From: Virgibacillus oceani
Lineage (GTDB): Bacteria > Bacillota > Bacilli > Bacillales > Amphibacillaceae
DNA length: 34,776 nucleotides
Assembly (NCBI RefSeq): GCF_014638995.1
Contig: NZ_BMFR01000026.1
Span: 1-34,776 of the forward strand
Reading direction: 5' to 3'
A program made the position numbers and the translations under genes. Every line of letters begins with the position of its first letter. Positions within the stretch are counted from its first letter, which is position 1. Of the stretch, positions 23,535-31,994 are shown piece by piece. The notes beneath the pieces were generated by a model. That model saw only the letters and a program-made list of their open reading frames with translations, was not told the DNA's origin and ran no database searches.

Positions 23535-24443
23535 ATGACGTTACTAACAGTTGAAAACCTATCAAAAAGTTATGATGGCAAACCCGCTGTTAAACAAGTC
23601 AGCTTTCAATTTCAGCCGCAAAAATGTGTTGCGCTTATTGGGCCTAACGGTGCAGGAAAAACAACAATATTACGTACGCTGTCAGGACTATTAAAGCCCA
23701 CTTCCGGTATTGTCACGTTCAATAACATGAATGCGAACGATGATTTACGAAAACATATTGGTTATTTACCACAATATCCAGTCTTCTACCCTTGGATGAC
23801 TGGAAGTGAATTTTTAGTGTACGTAGGAAAGCTTGCCCATTTATCAAAAGAAGAAGCAATGGCACGATCGGAAGAACTGCTTTCCTTAGTAGGACTTACT
23901 GAAGCAAAAAACAGGCGTATTGGGAAATATTCGGGAGGTATGAAACAGCGGCTTGGCATTGCACAAGCAATCATTCACCGACCAAGACTATTGATGCTGG
24001 ATGAGCCGGTATCATCGTTGGATCCAATTGGCAGAAGAGAAGTTCTAACGTTAATGGAAGAATTAAAAAAAGAAATGACAATTCTTTTTTCGACTCACAT
24101 TTTAAGTGATGCAGATGAAGTAAGTGATGAGCTACTGCTATTGCATCAAGGGAAAATTGTGGAGAAAGGATCCATGGATGAACTAAGGAAAAAGTATCAA
24201 ACTGCTAAAATAGAACTCTCGTTTCAGGATGAGTCTGCAACCTATCAGTCTAAGATTAACAGTCTTCCATCCGTTGTTAAATGCCATATGGAACGCCACA
24301 CCTTACATGTTGCTGCAAATGATATTGCTGCTGCACGCAAAGAAATTCTTATGGCTGCTTCAGCTGATAACTGGCCATTAACATCCTTCACGATCAATCG
24401 TACGTCTCTAGAGGACATGTTTATGAAGGTGGTGGGAAATTAA
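23535..24443 (+). CDS. ABC transporter ATP-binding protein (YxlF-like)
   Basis: A 302-aa ATPase with Walker A GPNGAGKTT (36-44), the signature YSGGM (132-136), Walker B LLMLDEP (152-158) and the H-loop STH, plus a C-terminal extension of about 80 residues often found in the CcmA/NatA-type drug and antibiotic exporters. It follows the PLDc_N gene by three bases and its stop overlaps the permease start (TAATG). The trio reproduces the yxlE-yxlF-yxlG order of B. subtilis. The substrate is unknown. Confidence 0.88.
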   Translation: MTLLTVENLSKSYDGKPAVKQVSFQFQPQKCVALIGPNGAGKTTILRTLSGLLKPTSGIVTFNNMNANDDLRKHIGYLPQYPVFYPWMTGSEFLVYVGKLAHLSKEEAMARSEELLSLVGLTEAKNRRIGKYSGGMKQRLGIAQAIIHRPRLLMLDEPVSSLDPIGRREVLTLMEELKKEMTILFSTHILSDADEVSDELLLLHQGKIVEKGSMDELRKKYQTAKIELSFQDESATYQSKINSLPSVVKCHMERHTLHVAANDIAAARKEILMAASADNWPLTSFTINRTSLEDMFMKVVGN

Positions 24444-25219
24444 TGCAATGGATAACACTGTTTCAAAAGGAATTACTGGAGAATTGGCGGAATTATAAGT
24501 GGATCTGGGTACCATTGGCTATTGTTTTAATCGCAAGCATGGATCCAATTACAAGCTACTATTTACCACAAATCATGGAAGCAGTCGGCGGTATGCCTGA
24601 AGGGGCTAGCTTTGAATTACCTGACTTTCAACCTAGTGATGTCGTTATGATGAGTATTAGTCAGATTAGCAGCTTAGGTGTTTTGATTATTGTTTTAATG
24701 TCTATGGGAACAATTGCAGGTGAGCGAAAAAGTGGTGTATCGGAGCTCATCCTGGTAAAACCTGTTTCATATAATAATTATATTACTGCAAAATGGGCTG
24801 GACTCCTTGTATTGGTTTGGGCTTCCCTTTTCCTTGGAATGCTTTCAAGCTGGTATTACGTTAACATTTTGTTTGGTGTTCTATCTTTCATCTCCATACT
24901 GAAGGTTGTCTTCTTTTATGGGCTTTGGTTATCCTTGGTAGCTACTGTATCGATTTTCTACAATACATTGTTTAAAACACCAGGGCTTGTGGCTTTTTTA
25001 AGTATAGCAACAATTATGCTTTCATCACTGATAACAAAAATATTCGGTCAAAGGTTTGAATGGAGTCCCAATAATATTTCAATTTACATTAAAGAAATGC
25101 TTGTCACGGGCAGTGTTTCAGCTGACCTTTTGGCAACAGCACTCATTACAATTGGAATTATTGCTGTCCTTTTAATTGGCTCTATTTTTACCTATAAAAC
25201 AAAAGAATTGGCAAACTAA
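24443..25219 (+). CDS. ABC-2 type permease (YxlG-like)
   Basis: A 258-aa membrane protein with about six helices and the ABC-2 permease pattern, including GTIAGERKSGVSELILVKPVS after the second helix. It partners the ATPase just upstream, with which it is translationally coupled by a one-base overlap. The genes end in a strong terminator. B. subtilis YxlG is the nearest relative I can name, from context as much as from sequence. Confidence 0.85.
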   Translation: MQWITLFQKELLENWRNYKWIWVPLAIVLIASMDPITSYYLPQIMEAVGGMPEGASFELPDFQPSDVVMMSISQISSLGVLIIVLMSMGTIAGERKSGVSELILVKPVSYNNYITAKWAGLLVLVWASLFLGMLSSWYYVNILFGVLSFISILKVVFFYGLWLSLVATVSIFYNTLFKTPGLVAFLSIATIMLSSLITKIFGQRFEWSPNNISIYIKEMLVTGSVSADLLATALITIGIIAVLLIGSIFTYKTKELAN

Positions 25220-25259
25220 AAAAAGCATTGGCTTCATTACTGAGGCTAATGCTTTTTTT
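25218..25259. terminator. bidirectional terminator between two ABC operons
   Basis: A long imperfect stem of AAAAAAAGCATT and AATGCTTTTTTT arms, with further pairing inside, lies between the stop codons of the two convergent ABC operons and can serve both. Confidence 0.9.
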
Positions 25260-25267
25260 GGATCCAA

Positions 25268-25969
25268 TTATTTTGTACTCACAATCGTTATTCTTCGCAG
25301 CAAAAACCAGGAAATTCCATATAAAACAATTCCTATTAATAATAGTTGATAAAAAAGAGTCATATCTAATGAATGATAAATATCGATGAAAAAGTCGGCA
25401 GCCCAGCCTTTAGCTATACAGGCAAGCAGTATAATGACAAGTATGCCAACAACACTACCTCCGCCCAACAATCCATATTTATAAAACAGCAATCCAATTA
25501 CGAACATTACTGATAATAGGAAAAACATAATCGCTGTATCGATGATTACCCGATTCATAAATGTATCTGATAACAACATGGATGGATGGACCAAAACGTA
25601 CGATTCTATACTAAATACCGATGTTATCCTTTCAATTACCATGTGTACAATACTTATTAGCACAGACTCCGCTATTCCTAGGCCAAGGAAGAAAATGCCC
25701 ATTGCCATGTACAAATTCTTTCTAGTTGCTCCCATTTTTATCGAAAACGGGATTCCCTCTTTCACTATTACAAAACCCAAAATTGCACAATAAACATATA
25801 GCGCTGATGATGGACTAAAATACATTGCACCATCCTCTACATTAACAAGCAAATAACCGACAATCAGCGTAAGACACATTGTAATTAATAATATTGACCA
25901 AAAAATGATAAAGCCCCGCTTCAAATCTGTCAGATAAAAATAGAGTAACCCATATAATTGTCTGCTCAT
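25268..25969 (-). CDS. ABC transporter permease of the GntR-ABC operon
   Basis: A 233-aa membrane protein with about six hydrophobic helices and little else to classify it. It is the third gene of a GntR regulator - ATPase - permease operon of the YtrA/YtrB type, beginning two bases after the ATPase stop with AAGGGGG seven bases upstream of its ATG. Position and topology suggest the membrane subunit of a cell-envelope-related exporter. No close family is recognised by eye. Confidence 0.7.
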   Translation of the reverse strand: MSRQLYGLLYFYLTDLKRGFIIFWSILLITMCLTLIVGYLLVNVEDGAMYFSPSSALYVYCAILGFVIVKEGIPFSIKMGATRKNLYMAMGIFFLGLGIAESVLISIVHMVIERITSVFSIESYVLVHPSMLLSDTFMNRVIIDTAIMFFLLSVMFVIGLLFYKYGLLGGGSVVGILVIILLACIAKGWAADFFIDIYHSLDMTLFYQLLLIGIVLYGISWFLLRRITIVSTK

Positions 25970-25971
25970 TT

Positions 25972-26826
25972 TTAAGCCCCCTTGTTTTCCGTTAAATAAA
26001 TCATCAGCTCCTGAATTGGTACCCCTTCAACATTTAATCCTGCTGACTTTGCTTGTTCCATATCCCCGTAAACATATGCTGTCATCATGCCAGCTAGCTG
26101 CTTTTTACCAATGATGTCTTTATCCTTAATGAAATCCTCCACTTCCTGAACAGTTCCGGAAACAGAGCATGTTTTATTACGTAATACCTCAGCTTCTTCT
26201 TTGAGTACAAGTTTTCCATCTTGAATAATAAGTACTTCTTCAAACAGTAAGCTTACTTCATCAATCAGATGGGTTGAAAATATGATAGTTCGCTTCTCCA
26301 ATTCGTATTCCTCTAACAGAATTTCATAAAATTTCTTTCGAGCAGCGGCATCCAGACCGATATACGGTTCATCAAAAATAGTGATTGGTGCTTTGCTGGC
26401 TAATCCAACAATTATTCCAAGTGCCGATTCCATTCCCTTTGATAAGGTTTTCACTTTAGCATTTGGGCTTAAATTATATTCTTTTACTAACTCATCAGCC
26501 AATGCATTGTCCCAATTTGGGTAAAATATCGAATAGATACGAAGGACGTTCTTCACCTTTAAATCCTTTTTGAAATTATTTCCCTCTTTTATTAAGCAAA
26601 TGGATTCCGTTATCCGCCCATTGTCAAATGGATTTTCATCATCAATCGTTATTTCACCACTTGACCCAATTATGTGACCTGAGAGGATTTCCATGAATGT
26701 TGTTTTACCAGCACCATTTCGCCCGAGCAGACCATAAATTTTTGGTTCATCTAATGAAAATGAAATATTGTCCAGCGCTAATTTATCTTTATACCTCTTG
26801 GTGAGATTCTTGACATCAATTCTCAT
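25972..26826 (-). CDS. ABC transporter ATP-binding protein (YtrB-like)
   Basis: A 284-aa ATPase. Walker A GRNGAGKT is at 35-42, the diverged signature LSKGM at 128-132, Walker B ITIFDEPY at 149-155 and the H-loop STH. The LSKGM signature and the long C-terminal tail resemble YtrB/YhcH-type ATPases, which act in antibiotic response operons. Its first 11 bases overlap the end of the GntR gene, with AAGGAGGGG seven bases upstream of the ATG, so the two are coupled. Confidence 0.87.
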   Translation of the reverse strand: MRIDVKNLTKRYKDKLALDNISFSLDEPKIYGLLGRNGAGKTTFMEILSGHIIGSSGEITIDDENPFDNGRITESICLIKEGNNFKKDLKVKNVLRIYSIFYPNWDNALADELVKEYNLSPNAKVKTLSKGMESALGIIVGLASKAPITIFDEPYIGLDAAARKKFYEILLEEYELEKRTIIFSTHLIDEVSLLFEEVLIIQDGKLVLKEEAEVLRNKTCSVSGTVQEVEDFIKDKDIIGKKQLAGMMTAYVYGDMEQAKSAGLNVEGVPIQELMIYLTENKGA

Positions 26827-27190
26827 TGATATTCCCCTCCTTAATCATATCTACTAATTCCTCGTTACTGACATGAAGCTTCCTTGCCTCATTTTTTAAT
26901 GGTTGGATGAAATTTTCATAAAATGTCTGTTTTCTTTTTTCAATTAAAATATCCTTAGCATTTTCTGTGACAAACATTCCAACACCTCTTTTTTTAAATA
27001 AAATGCTTTCATTAACCAACTCATTAATTCCCTTAGCTGCTGTTGCGGGATTTATTTTGTAATAGCTTGCGAATTCATTCGTTGAAGGAACTCGTTCACC
27101 AGGTTTAATGGTTTCATTGATGACAGAATCCTCAAGCTGTTCTTTTATTTGCAGGAAAATAGGGCGATTATCATCCAGTTTGTCTTTCAT
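26816..27190 (-). CDS. GntR-family transcriptional regulator (YtrA subfamily)
   Basis: A 124-aa repressor with a winged-helix domain (residues about 10-78: PIFLQIKEQLEDSVI, PGERVPSTNEFASYYKINPATA, LVNESILFKKRGVGMFV) and only a short helical tail, the mark of the YtrA subfamily, which controls neighbouring ABC transporters and is often induced by cell-wall antibiotics. AGGTGGTG precedes the ATG. A large inverted repeat overlaps its promoter, so it very likely represses its own operon. The inducer is unknown. Confidence 0.88.
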   Translation of the reverse strand: MKDKLDDNRPIFLQIKEQLEDSVINETIKPGERVPSTNEFASYYKINPATAAKGINELVNESILFKKRGVGMFVTENAKDILIEKRKQTFYENFIQPLKNEARKLHVSNEELVDMIKEGNINEN

Positions 27191-27205
27191 ACGTCACCAC
27201 CTAGG

Positions 27206-27249
27206 TTAATTGGTTAGTTAGTTGTGTAACTAACTATATAACCAATTAA
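27206..27249. promoter_or_regulatory. palindromic operator of the GntR-ABC operon
   Basis: Two nested inverted repeats: TTAATTGGTT (27206-27215) with AACCAATTAA (27240-27249), and AGTTAGTT (27216-27223) with AACTAACT (27228-27235). The match is perfect except for a four-base ATAT insert on the right side. It covers the -10 region and the start site of the operon promoter. Confidence 0.7.
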
Positions 27250-27261
27250 TACAAATGTCAA
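27233..27261 (-). promoter_or_regulatory. promoter of the GntR-ABC operon
   Basis: On the minus strand TTGACA (27256-27261), a 17-bp spacer and TATAGT (27233-27238) form a strong sigma-A promoter about 45 bp before the GntR start codon. The -10 box lies inside the operator palindrome. Confidence 0.8.
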
Positions 27262-27281
27262 GGTATTTTTCTGAAAAATAT

Positions 27282-27319
27282 AAAAAGCTCTGCACAAATA
27301 TGATGTGCAAAGCTTTTTA
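27282..27319 (-). terminator. terminator after the ComEC-like gene
   Basis: AAAAAGCTCTGCACA and TGTGCAAAGCTTTTT pair with one mismatch. The hairpin lies about 100 bases after the stop codon of the ComEC-like gene; the bases between (27320-27417) show nothing recognisable. Confidence 0.75.
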
Positions 27320-27417
27320 TTATATTTCTCTCGCTCATTTCTATTAATATCACGACCTATTGCCGCTATCCTCTAAGAAAATTCGAACAGAACATTTCTG
27401 TGAAAAAACCTCTGCTA

Positions 27418-28290
27418 TCATCCAATCTTTTCTATCAACCCGTCCATTGGGTCCTTTTCCGTTATTACAAAATAACCCTTTCCATCAGTTGTAATTGTAA
27501 TATTACCGAATACAGCTGTTGAGTATATGTGTGCGTTGACTTTTTGAAGGTTATGAATTACGCGATCGACTGGGTGACCATATTTATTCGTTTTGCTATA
27601 CGTCAATATAGCTATCTGTGGTTTTATTAAATCAACAAATGGCAATGATGTACTTGTTTTGGAGCCGTGGTGGCCAACCTTTAAAATTTCTGATTGGATT
27701 TCGTTTGTTTTAATTAATCGCTTTTCCTGTTTTCGTTCAGAATCACCCATAAGTAAAAAATCAATTTCTCCATAGCTTAACTTTAGAACGATGGATGACT
27801 GATTGTTATTCTTTTTTCCATTGTGTGTATTTAGAATTCGTATTTTCACTAGTGGGTCAAGATCAATAATGTCATCCCGCTTGGCAACATCAACGTGAAT
27901 ATCATTTTTAATAATTTGGTCGATATATTTTGCGAATGTGTTAGTTGTATGCAGCTTACCTGAATCAATAATCCTATCCACATCTATTGATTTCATTACA
28001 GCAACGAGTCCACCTATATGGTCTATATCTGGATGGGTCGCAATCAGCAGGTCAATATTTTTTACATGATGCTTTTTAAGGAATTCTACAACAAGTTTTC
28101 CTGATTTGGGCGGCCCTCCATCAATAAGTATTGTTTTATCGTTCGGTGTTTCGATTAATATGCTGTCACCTTGCCCAACATCGATGAAGTGAACCTTCAT
28201 GCTTTCATCGGTTTCACTATAACTATAATTTGCGGGGTATATGATTAATATTAAAAGAGCTATACTAATTGTCCATTTTAAATTTCGCAT
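27418..28290 (-). CDS. Exported ComEC/Rec2-like MBL-fold hydrolase
   Basis: A 290-aa stand-alone metallo-beta-lactamase-fold protein similar to the C-terminal domain of the DNA-uptake channel ComEC. An N-terminal signal segment (residues 1-25, ending ANYSYS) suggests export. Metal-site motifs are HPDIDH at 86-91, GDS near 190 and VGHHGSKTS near 215; HPV near 250 closes the site. Family members are thought to act on DNA or other phosphoesters, possibly outside the cell. It lacks the ComEC membrane domains, so it is not a channel. AAAGGA precedes the ATG by eight bases. Confidence 0.85.
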   Translation of the reverse strand: MRNLKWTISIALLILIIYPANYSYSETDESMKVHFIDVGQGDSILIETPNDKTILIDGGPPKSGKLVVEFLKKHHVKNIDLLIATHPDIDHIGGLVAVMKSIDVDRIIDSGKLHTTNTFAKYIDQIIKNDIHVDVAKRDDIIDLDPLVKIRILNTHNGKKNNNQSSIVLKLSYGEIDFLLMGDSERKQEKRLIKTNEIQSEILKVGHHGSKTSTSLPFVDLIKPQIAILTYSKTNKYGHPVDRVIHNLQKVNAHIYSTAVFGNITITTDGKGYFVITEKDPMDGLIEKIG

Positions 28291-28409
28291 TTAAAACATC
28301 CTTTCCTAACGATTAGTTTTTCATTTATTTCGTTTAATTATTATCAAATAATTGTTTTTTAAGATTGCATTTCCCGTAAAATCCAACGTAAGTAGCGTGC
28401 GACAACAAA

Positions 28410-28442
28410 AAAATGCTGGTACCAATTAGGTACCAGCATTTT
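28410..28442 (-). terminator. clpE terminator
   Basis: A perfect 14-bp stem of AAAATGCTGGTACC and GGTACCAGCATTTT, followed on the minus strand by a T-run, nine bases past the clpE stop codon. It contains the KpnI-type GGTACC in each arm. Confidence 0.9.
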
Positions 28443-28450
28443 CGTATTAT

Positions 28451-30580
28451 TTACGCTTGTTCAACTTTGATTTCATCAGCTGCAACGTTGACATGAACTG
28501 CTTTTATGTCGTCATTTTCCAACAGTAAATCAGTTAGTTGATCTTCAATTTTATCTTGGATAACACGACGTAATGGTCTTGCACCAAAACGCGGATCATA
28601 TCCGAGTTTAACCAGTTGTTTTTTTGCTGGATCTGTAATAGTGATTGCTAATTTATTTTCCTCCATGCTTTGTGTTAAATCTGCAAGCATTAAGTCAACA
28701 ATTTCAAGTAAATTTTCTTCAGTCAACTCATTGAATGAAATAATCGAATCAAAACGGTTCAAAAATTCTTGTTTAAAATAGGAGCTTAAATTTTCTAAGA
28801 TTGACACAGATTCATGCTCGGTGCGGTTGAAGCCGACATTGATTTGCTTTACACCTGTCCCAGCATTGCTGGTCATAATAATAACCGTTTCTTTAAAGCT
28901 TACTGTTCTGCCATGTGAATCAGTTAAATGACCGTCTTCCATAATTTGCAGGAACATATTTTGTACGTCTGGATGTGCTTTTTCAATTTCATCCAATAAT
29001 ATGATGGAATATGGGTTGCGACGTACACGTTCGGTTAATTGTCCCGCTTCTTCATGTCCAACATAACCTGGAGGTGAACCGATAATTTTAGACACAGCGT
29101 GTTTTTCCATATATTCACTCATGTCTAATCGGATCAATGCATCACGTGAACCGAATAGCTCCTCCGCCAGTGCCTTCGTTAATTCCGTTTTACCAACACC
29201 GGTTGGACCAACAAATAAGAATGAACCTATTGGACGGTATTTTGATTTTAATCCTGCACGGCTGCGGCGAATTGCTTTTGCAACCTTATCAACTGCCTGA
29301 TCTTGTCCAATTACTTTTTTAGAAAGGTTTGCAGCAATATTTTTCATTTTTTCCTGTTCGTCTTTTTGTAGTTTTGTTACAGGAATGCCTGTTTTTTCTT
29401 CAATGATTAATTGAATATCTTCAAGACCTACATCAATTACCTGTAACTCGTCCTTTGCCTTTTCCAATTGCTTTTGCAGTTGTATTTCCTGATAACGAAG
29501 ATGTGCTGCACGTTCATAATCTTCTTGATCTGCAGCTTGTTCTTTTTCCTGAATGATTTCCTGCAGACGCTGTTCAATTGAATCAGAGTCTTTTTCTGCA
29601 TTCGCAAGATTAAGGCGAGAACCTACCTCATCCATCAAATCAATTGCTTTGTCTGGCAGGAAGCGATCTTGTATATAACGCTGTGACAATGTAACAAATG
29701 AACGAATTACATCGTCTGAATAGCGTACTTCGTGGAATTTTTCATAACGATCTTTTATTCCATTTAAAATCTGTACTGCATCCTCTACTGATGGTTCCTT
29801 AACGATTATTGGCTGAAAACGACGTTCGAGTGCAGCATCTTTTTCAATTTTGCGATATTCTTTTAACGTTGTTGCACCGATTAATTGTAATTCACCACGT
29901 GCTAGCGCAGGTTTTAAAATGTTTCCGGCATCCATTTGTGAGCTTTCTGCTGTACCGGCACCTACTAACAAGTGAATTTCATCAACAAATAGGATAACGT
30001 TTTTACGAGATTGCAATTCCTGTACCAACTGCTTCATTCGTTCTTCAAATTGGCCTCTAATGCCTGTGTTCGCAACTAATGATGCAACATCAAGCAAATA
30101 AATCTCCTTGTTCATTAGTTTCGCAGGTACGTTACCTTCAGCAATTTTAACTGCTAATCCTTCTGCAATAGCTGTTTTACCAACACCAGGTTCACCGATT
30201 AATACCGGATTATTCTTATTGCGTCTATTTAACGTTTCTATTACTCGTTTAACCTCGTTATCACGCCCAATAACAGGATCTACCAGTCCAGCACGAGCAG
30301 CATGTGATACGTTCTTACCTAGCTGGTCAAGCAGTCCATTCCCTTGATTACCTTGTTTTTCACGAGTTTTTGTTCCCATTTGACTAGATCCATTTCCTTG
30401 AAAAAAGCTTTGAGAAAATGCATCTTGTTCGTTTGGATTAAATCCAGAGCCTTGATTCATTAAATTTCCTCTTATTTCCTGAAAGCAATCATTACATACA
30501 TGCATTTGCATTTTTTGATTATTGATTTGCATAGATACGTTTATCGTTGCAGGCTGAATTCCACATTGCTGACAATTCAT
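28451..30580 (-). CDS. clpE: ClpE, ATP-dependent unfoldase of the Clp protease
   Basis: A 709-aa HSP100 chaperone that unfolds substrates for ClpP. The N-terminal zinc finger (C3, C6, C29, C32) and lack of the double Clp-N repeat distinguish ClpE from ClpC. Walker A of the first AAA domain is GEPGVGKT (129-136); a UVR-like coiled segment follows (about 330-365); the second AAA domain has GPTGVGKTE and LLDEIEKAHPD, and a D2-small domain ends the protein. AAGGAGG stands eight bases before the ATG. Two CtsR operators overlap its promoter, which fits the known CtsR control of clpE. Confidence 0.95.
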   Translation of the reverse strand: MNCQQCGIQPATINVSMQINNQKMQMHVCNDCFQEIRGNLMNQGSGFNPNEQDAFSQSFFQGNGSSQMGTKTREKQGNQGNGLLDQLGKNVSHAARAGLVDPVIGRDNEVKRVIETLNRRNKNNPVLIGEPGVGKTAIAEGLAVKIAEGNVPAKLMNKEIYLLDVASLVANTGIRGQFEERMKQLVQELQSRKNVILFVDEIHLLVGAGTAESSQMDAGNILKPALARGELQLIGATTLKEYRKIEKDAALERRFQPIIVKEPSVEDAVQILNGIKDRYEKFHEVRYSDDVIRSFVTLSQRYIQDRFLPDKAIDLMDEVGSRLNLANAEKDSDSIEQRLQEIIQEKEQAADQEDYERAAHLRYQEIQLQKQLEKAKDELQVIDVGLEDIQLIIEEKTGIPVTKLQKDEQEKMKNIAANLSKKVIGQDQAVDKVAKAIRRSRAGLKSKYRPIGSFLFVGPTGVGKTELTKALAEELFGSRDALIRLDMSEYMEKHAVSKIIGSPPGYVGHEEAGQLTERVRRNPYSIILLDEIEKAHPDVQNMFLQIMEDGHLTDSHGRTVSFKETVIIMTSNAGTGVKQINVGFNRTEHESVSILENLSSYFKQEFLNRFDSIISFNELTEENLLEIVDLMLADLTQSMEENKLAITITDPAKKQLVKLGYDPRFGARPLRRVIQDKIEDQLTDLLLENDDIKAVHVNVAADEIKVEQA

Positions 30581-30626
30581 ATGTGATTCCTCCTTAAATT
30601 TTAGAAGTAAAAGATCAATTTTTGAC

Positions 30627-30643
30627 TTTGACTAACTTTGACC
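30627..30643 (-). promoter_or_regulatory. CtsR operator 1 of clpE
   Basis: On the minus strand the direct heptad repeat GGTCAAA - GTT - AGTCAAA is an exact match to the spacing of CtsR boxes. A third partial heptad (GTCAAA) follows at 30621-30627. It lies downstream of the -10 box. Confidence 0.85.
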
Positions 30644-30653
30644 TTATGACTTT

Positions 30654-30682
30654 ATTATACTCTGACCTTTTTTGACTTTCAA
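30654..30682 (-). promoter_or_regulatory. clpE promoter with CtsR operator 2
   Basis: On the minus strand TTGAAA (30677-30682), a 17-bp spacer and TATAAT (30654-30659) form a strong sigma-A promoter. A second CtsR-like pair, AGTCAAA - AAA - GGTCAGA, fills the spacer (30661-30677). With operator 1 it brackets the start site. Confidence 0.8.
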
Positions 30683-30743
30683 GTGGTTTGGTTAAATTTT
30701 TTTTGATTTATTTGCCTATAGCGACAGAGATGCTTCCATCCTA

Positions 30744-30772
30744 TTGTTAACATTATTATTTTCACATATAAT
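30744..30772 (+). promoter_or_regulatory. promoter of the LCP-family gene
   Basis: TTGTTA (30744-30749), a 17-bp spacer and TATAAT (30767-30772) precede the start codon by about 55 bases. Confidence 0.7.
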
Positions 30773-30825
30773 AAGGAACGAAACATGCAGAATCTAGATT
30801 TTCGATTTGAATTGAGGTATTAACT

Positions 30826-31866
30826 TTGACTAATTCACGAACTGAACGCAGAAAACGAACTAAATCCAAATGGAAAAAGCGAATCATTTACACCTTCCTT
30901 TTCTTACTTATTATCATTATTGGTATTGGAGGATATTTGGCTTTCCACACATATAAAGCTGCAAAAGAATCATATGAAGGAATTGGCCGGCCTGGTGAGA
31001 AATCAAAACTGCGAAATGAAGCAGTTACAATTGGCGAAGATCCCATTTCCATTTTATTAATGGGTATAGAAAATTACTCGACCAACGGAAAAAATGGCCG
31101 GGCAGATACCCAAATTGTTGTGACCTTAAATCCGCAAACAAATAAAATGACCATGACTTCTGTTCCAAGGGATACAAGAATCATGCTGCCTGAAGAAGGT
31201 GCGGGACAATATGCTGGATATCATAAAATAAATGCAGCTTACACGTTTGGATCAATAACAGGATATGGCGGAAAAAAACTCACTATCGAAATGGTTGAGG
31301 AGCTTCTGGATATACCTATTGATGAATACATTGCCGTAGACTTCGAAGGGTTTCGTGATATTGTAGATGCTCTTGGTGGTGTCACAGTTGATATTAAAGA
31401 AGGCTTTTGGGAAAAGAATATTTATAACAATGACAAAAGAATTTACTTTGAAGAAGGTCCTAGAAAGTTAAATGGGGAAGAAGCATTGGCGTTTGTTCGG
31501 ATGCGAAAGCGCGATGTTAATACAATTTATCCTCGAGATGAAAGACAGCGGCAATTTATCCAAGCAGCCATTAGTGAAGCAATCTCTGTTGGTACCATAT
31601 TTAAGGTAGGAGAAATATCTGACATTTTAGGCAAAAACGTTGAAACCAGCTTAAAACCATCAGAAATTTATGCATTACAACAAGCATATTCATCTATTGA
31701 CGCTTCCAAAATTAAAACATTAGAAATTGAAGGCTCCAATCAAATGATAAATGGAAAATCATTTTTTATTCCAACTGATGAAGGTCTATCCGATATTTCC
31801 GACAAACTAAGGCAGCAGTTAGACCTATCAGATGAGGAAATAAATTCTTCAAACGAAAATGGATAA
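30826..31866 (+). CDS. LytR-CpsA-Psr family cell-wall glycopolymer ligase
   Basis: A 346-aa membrane-anchored enzyme that attaches teichoic acid or other glycopolymers to peptidoglycan. A basic N-terminus (about 1-19) precedes one helix (about 20-42); the LCP domain spans about 70-270, with D94 (GRADTQ), R115/D116/R118 (SVPRDTRI) for pyrophosphate and metal binding and the segment YRPRDERQRQF-like (IYPRDERQRQF) near 240. Start: TTG with GAGG eight bases upstream; no ATG before the helix. It is monocistronic between clpE and an acyl-CoA synthetase. Confidence 0.9.
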   Translation: MTNSRTERRKRTKSKWKKRIIYTFLFLLIIIIGIGGYLAFHTYKAAKESYEGIGRPGEKSKLRNEAVTIGEDPISILLMGIENYSTNGKNGRADTQIVVTLNPQTNKMTMTSVPRDTRIMLPEEGAGQYAGYHKINAAYTFGSITGYGGKKLTIEMVEELLDIPIDEYIAVDFEGFRDIVDALGGVTVDIKEGFWEKNIYNNDKRIYFEEGPRKLNGEEALAFVRMRKRDVNTIYPRDERQRQFIQAAISEAISVGTIFKVGEISDILGKNVETSLKPSEIYALQQAYSSIDASKIKTLEIEGSNQMINGKSFFIPTDEGLSDISDKLRQQLDLSDEEINSSNENG

Positions 31867-31891
31867 TCCTATCAATAATTTTGCAAAACTA

Positions 31892-31922
31892 ATCCCGAAT
31901 GCAGTTTAAAAGCATTCGGGAT
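31892..31922 (+). terminator. LCP gene terminator
   Basis: ATCCCGAATGC pairs with GCATTCGGGAT around a 9-nt loop; the T-tract after it is short and interrupted. Confidence 0.8.
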
Positions 31923-31994
31923 CTTTAATTTGGCTGTTCCCATTTTTATTGATAAAAACAATCTATATTTCCGTAAATTCCAATAAAGAGAATC

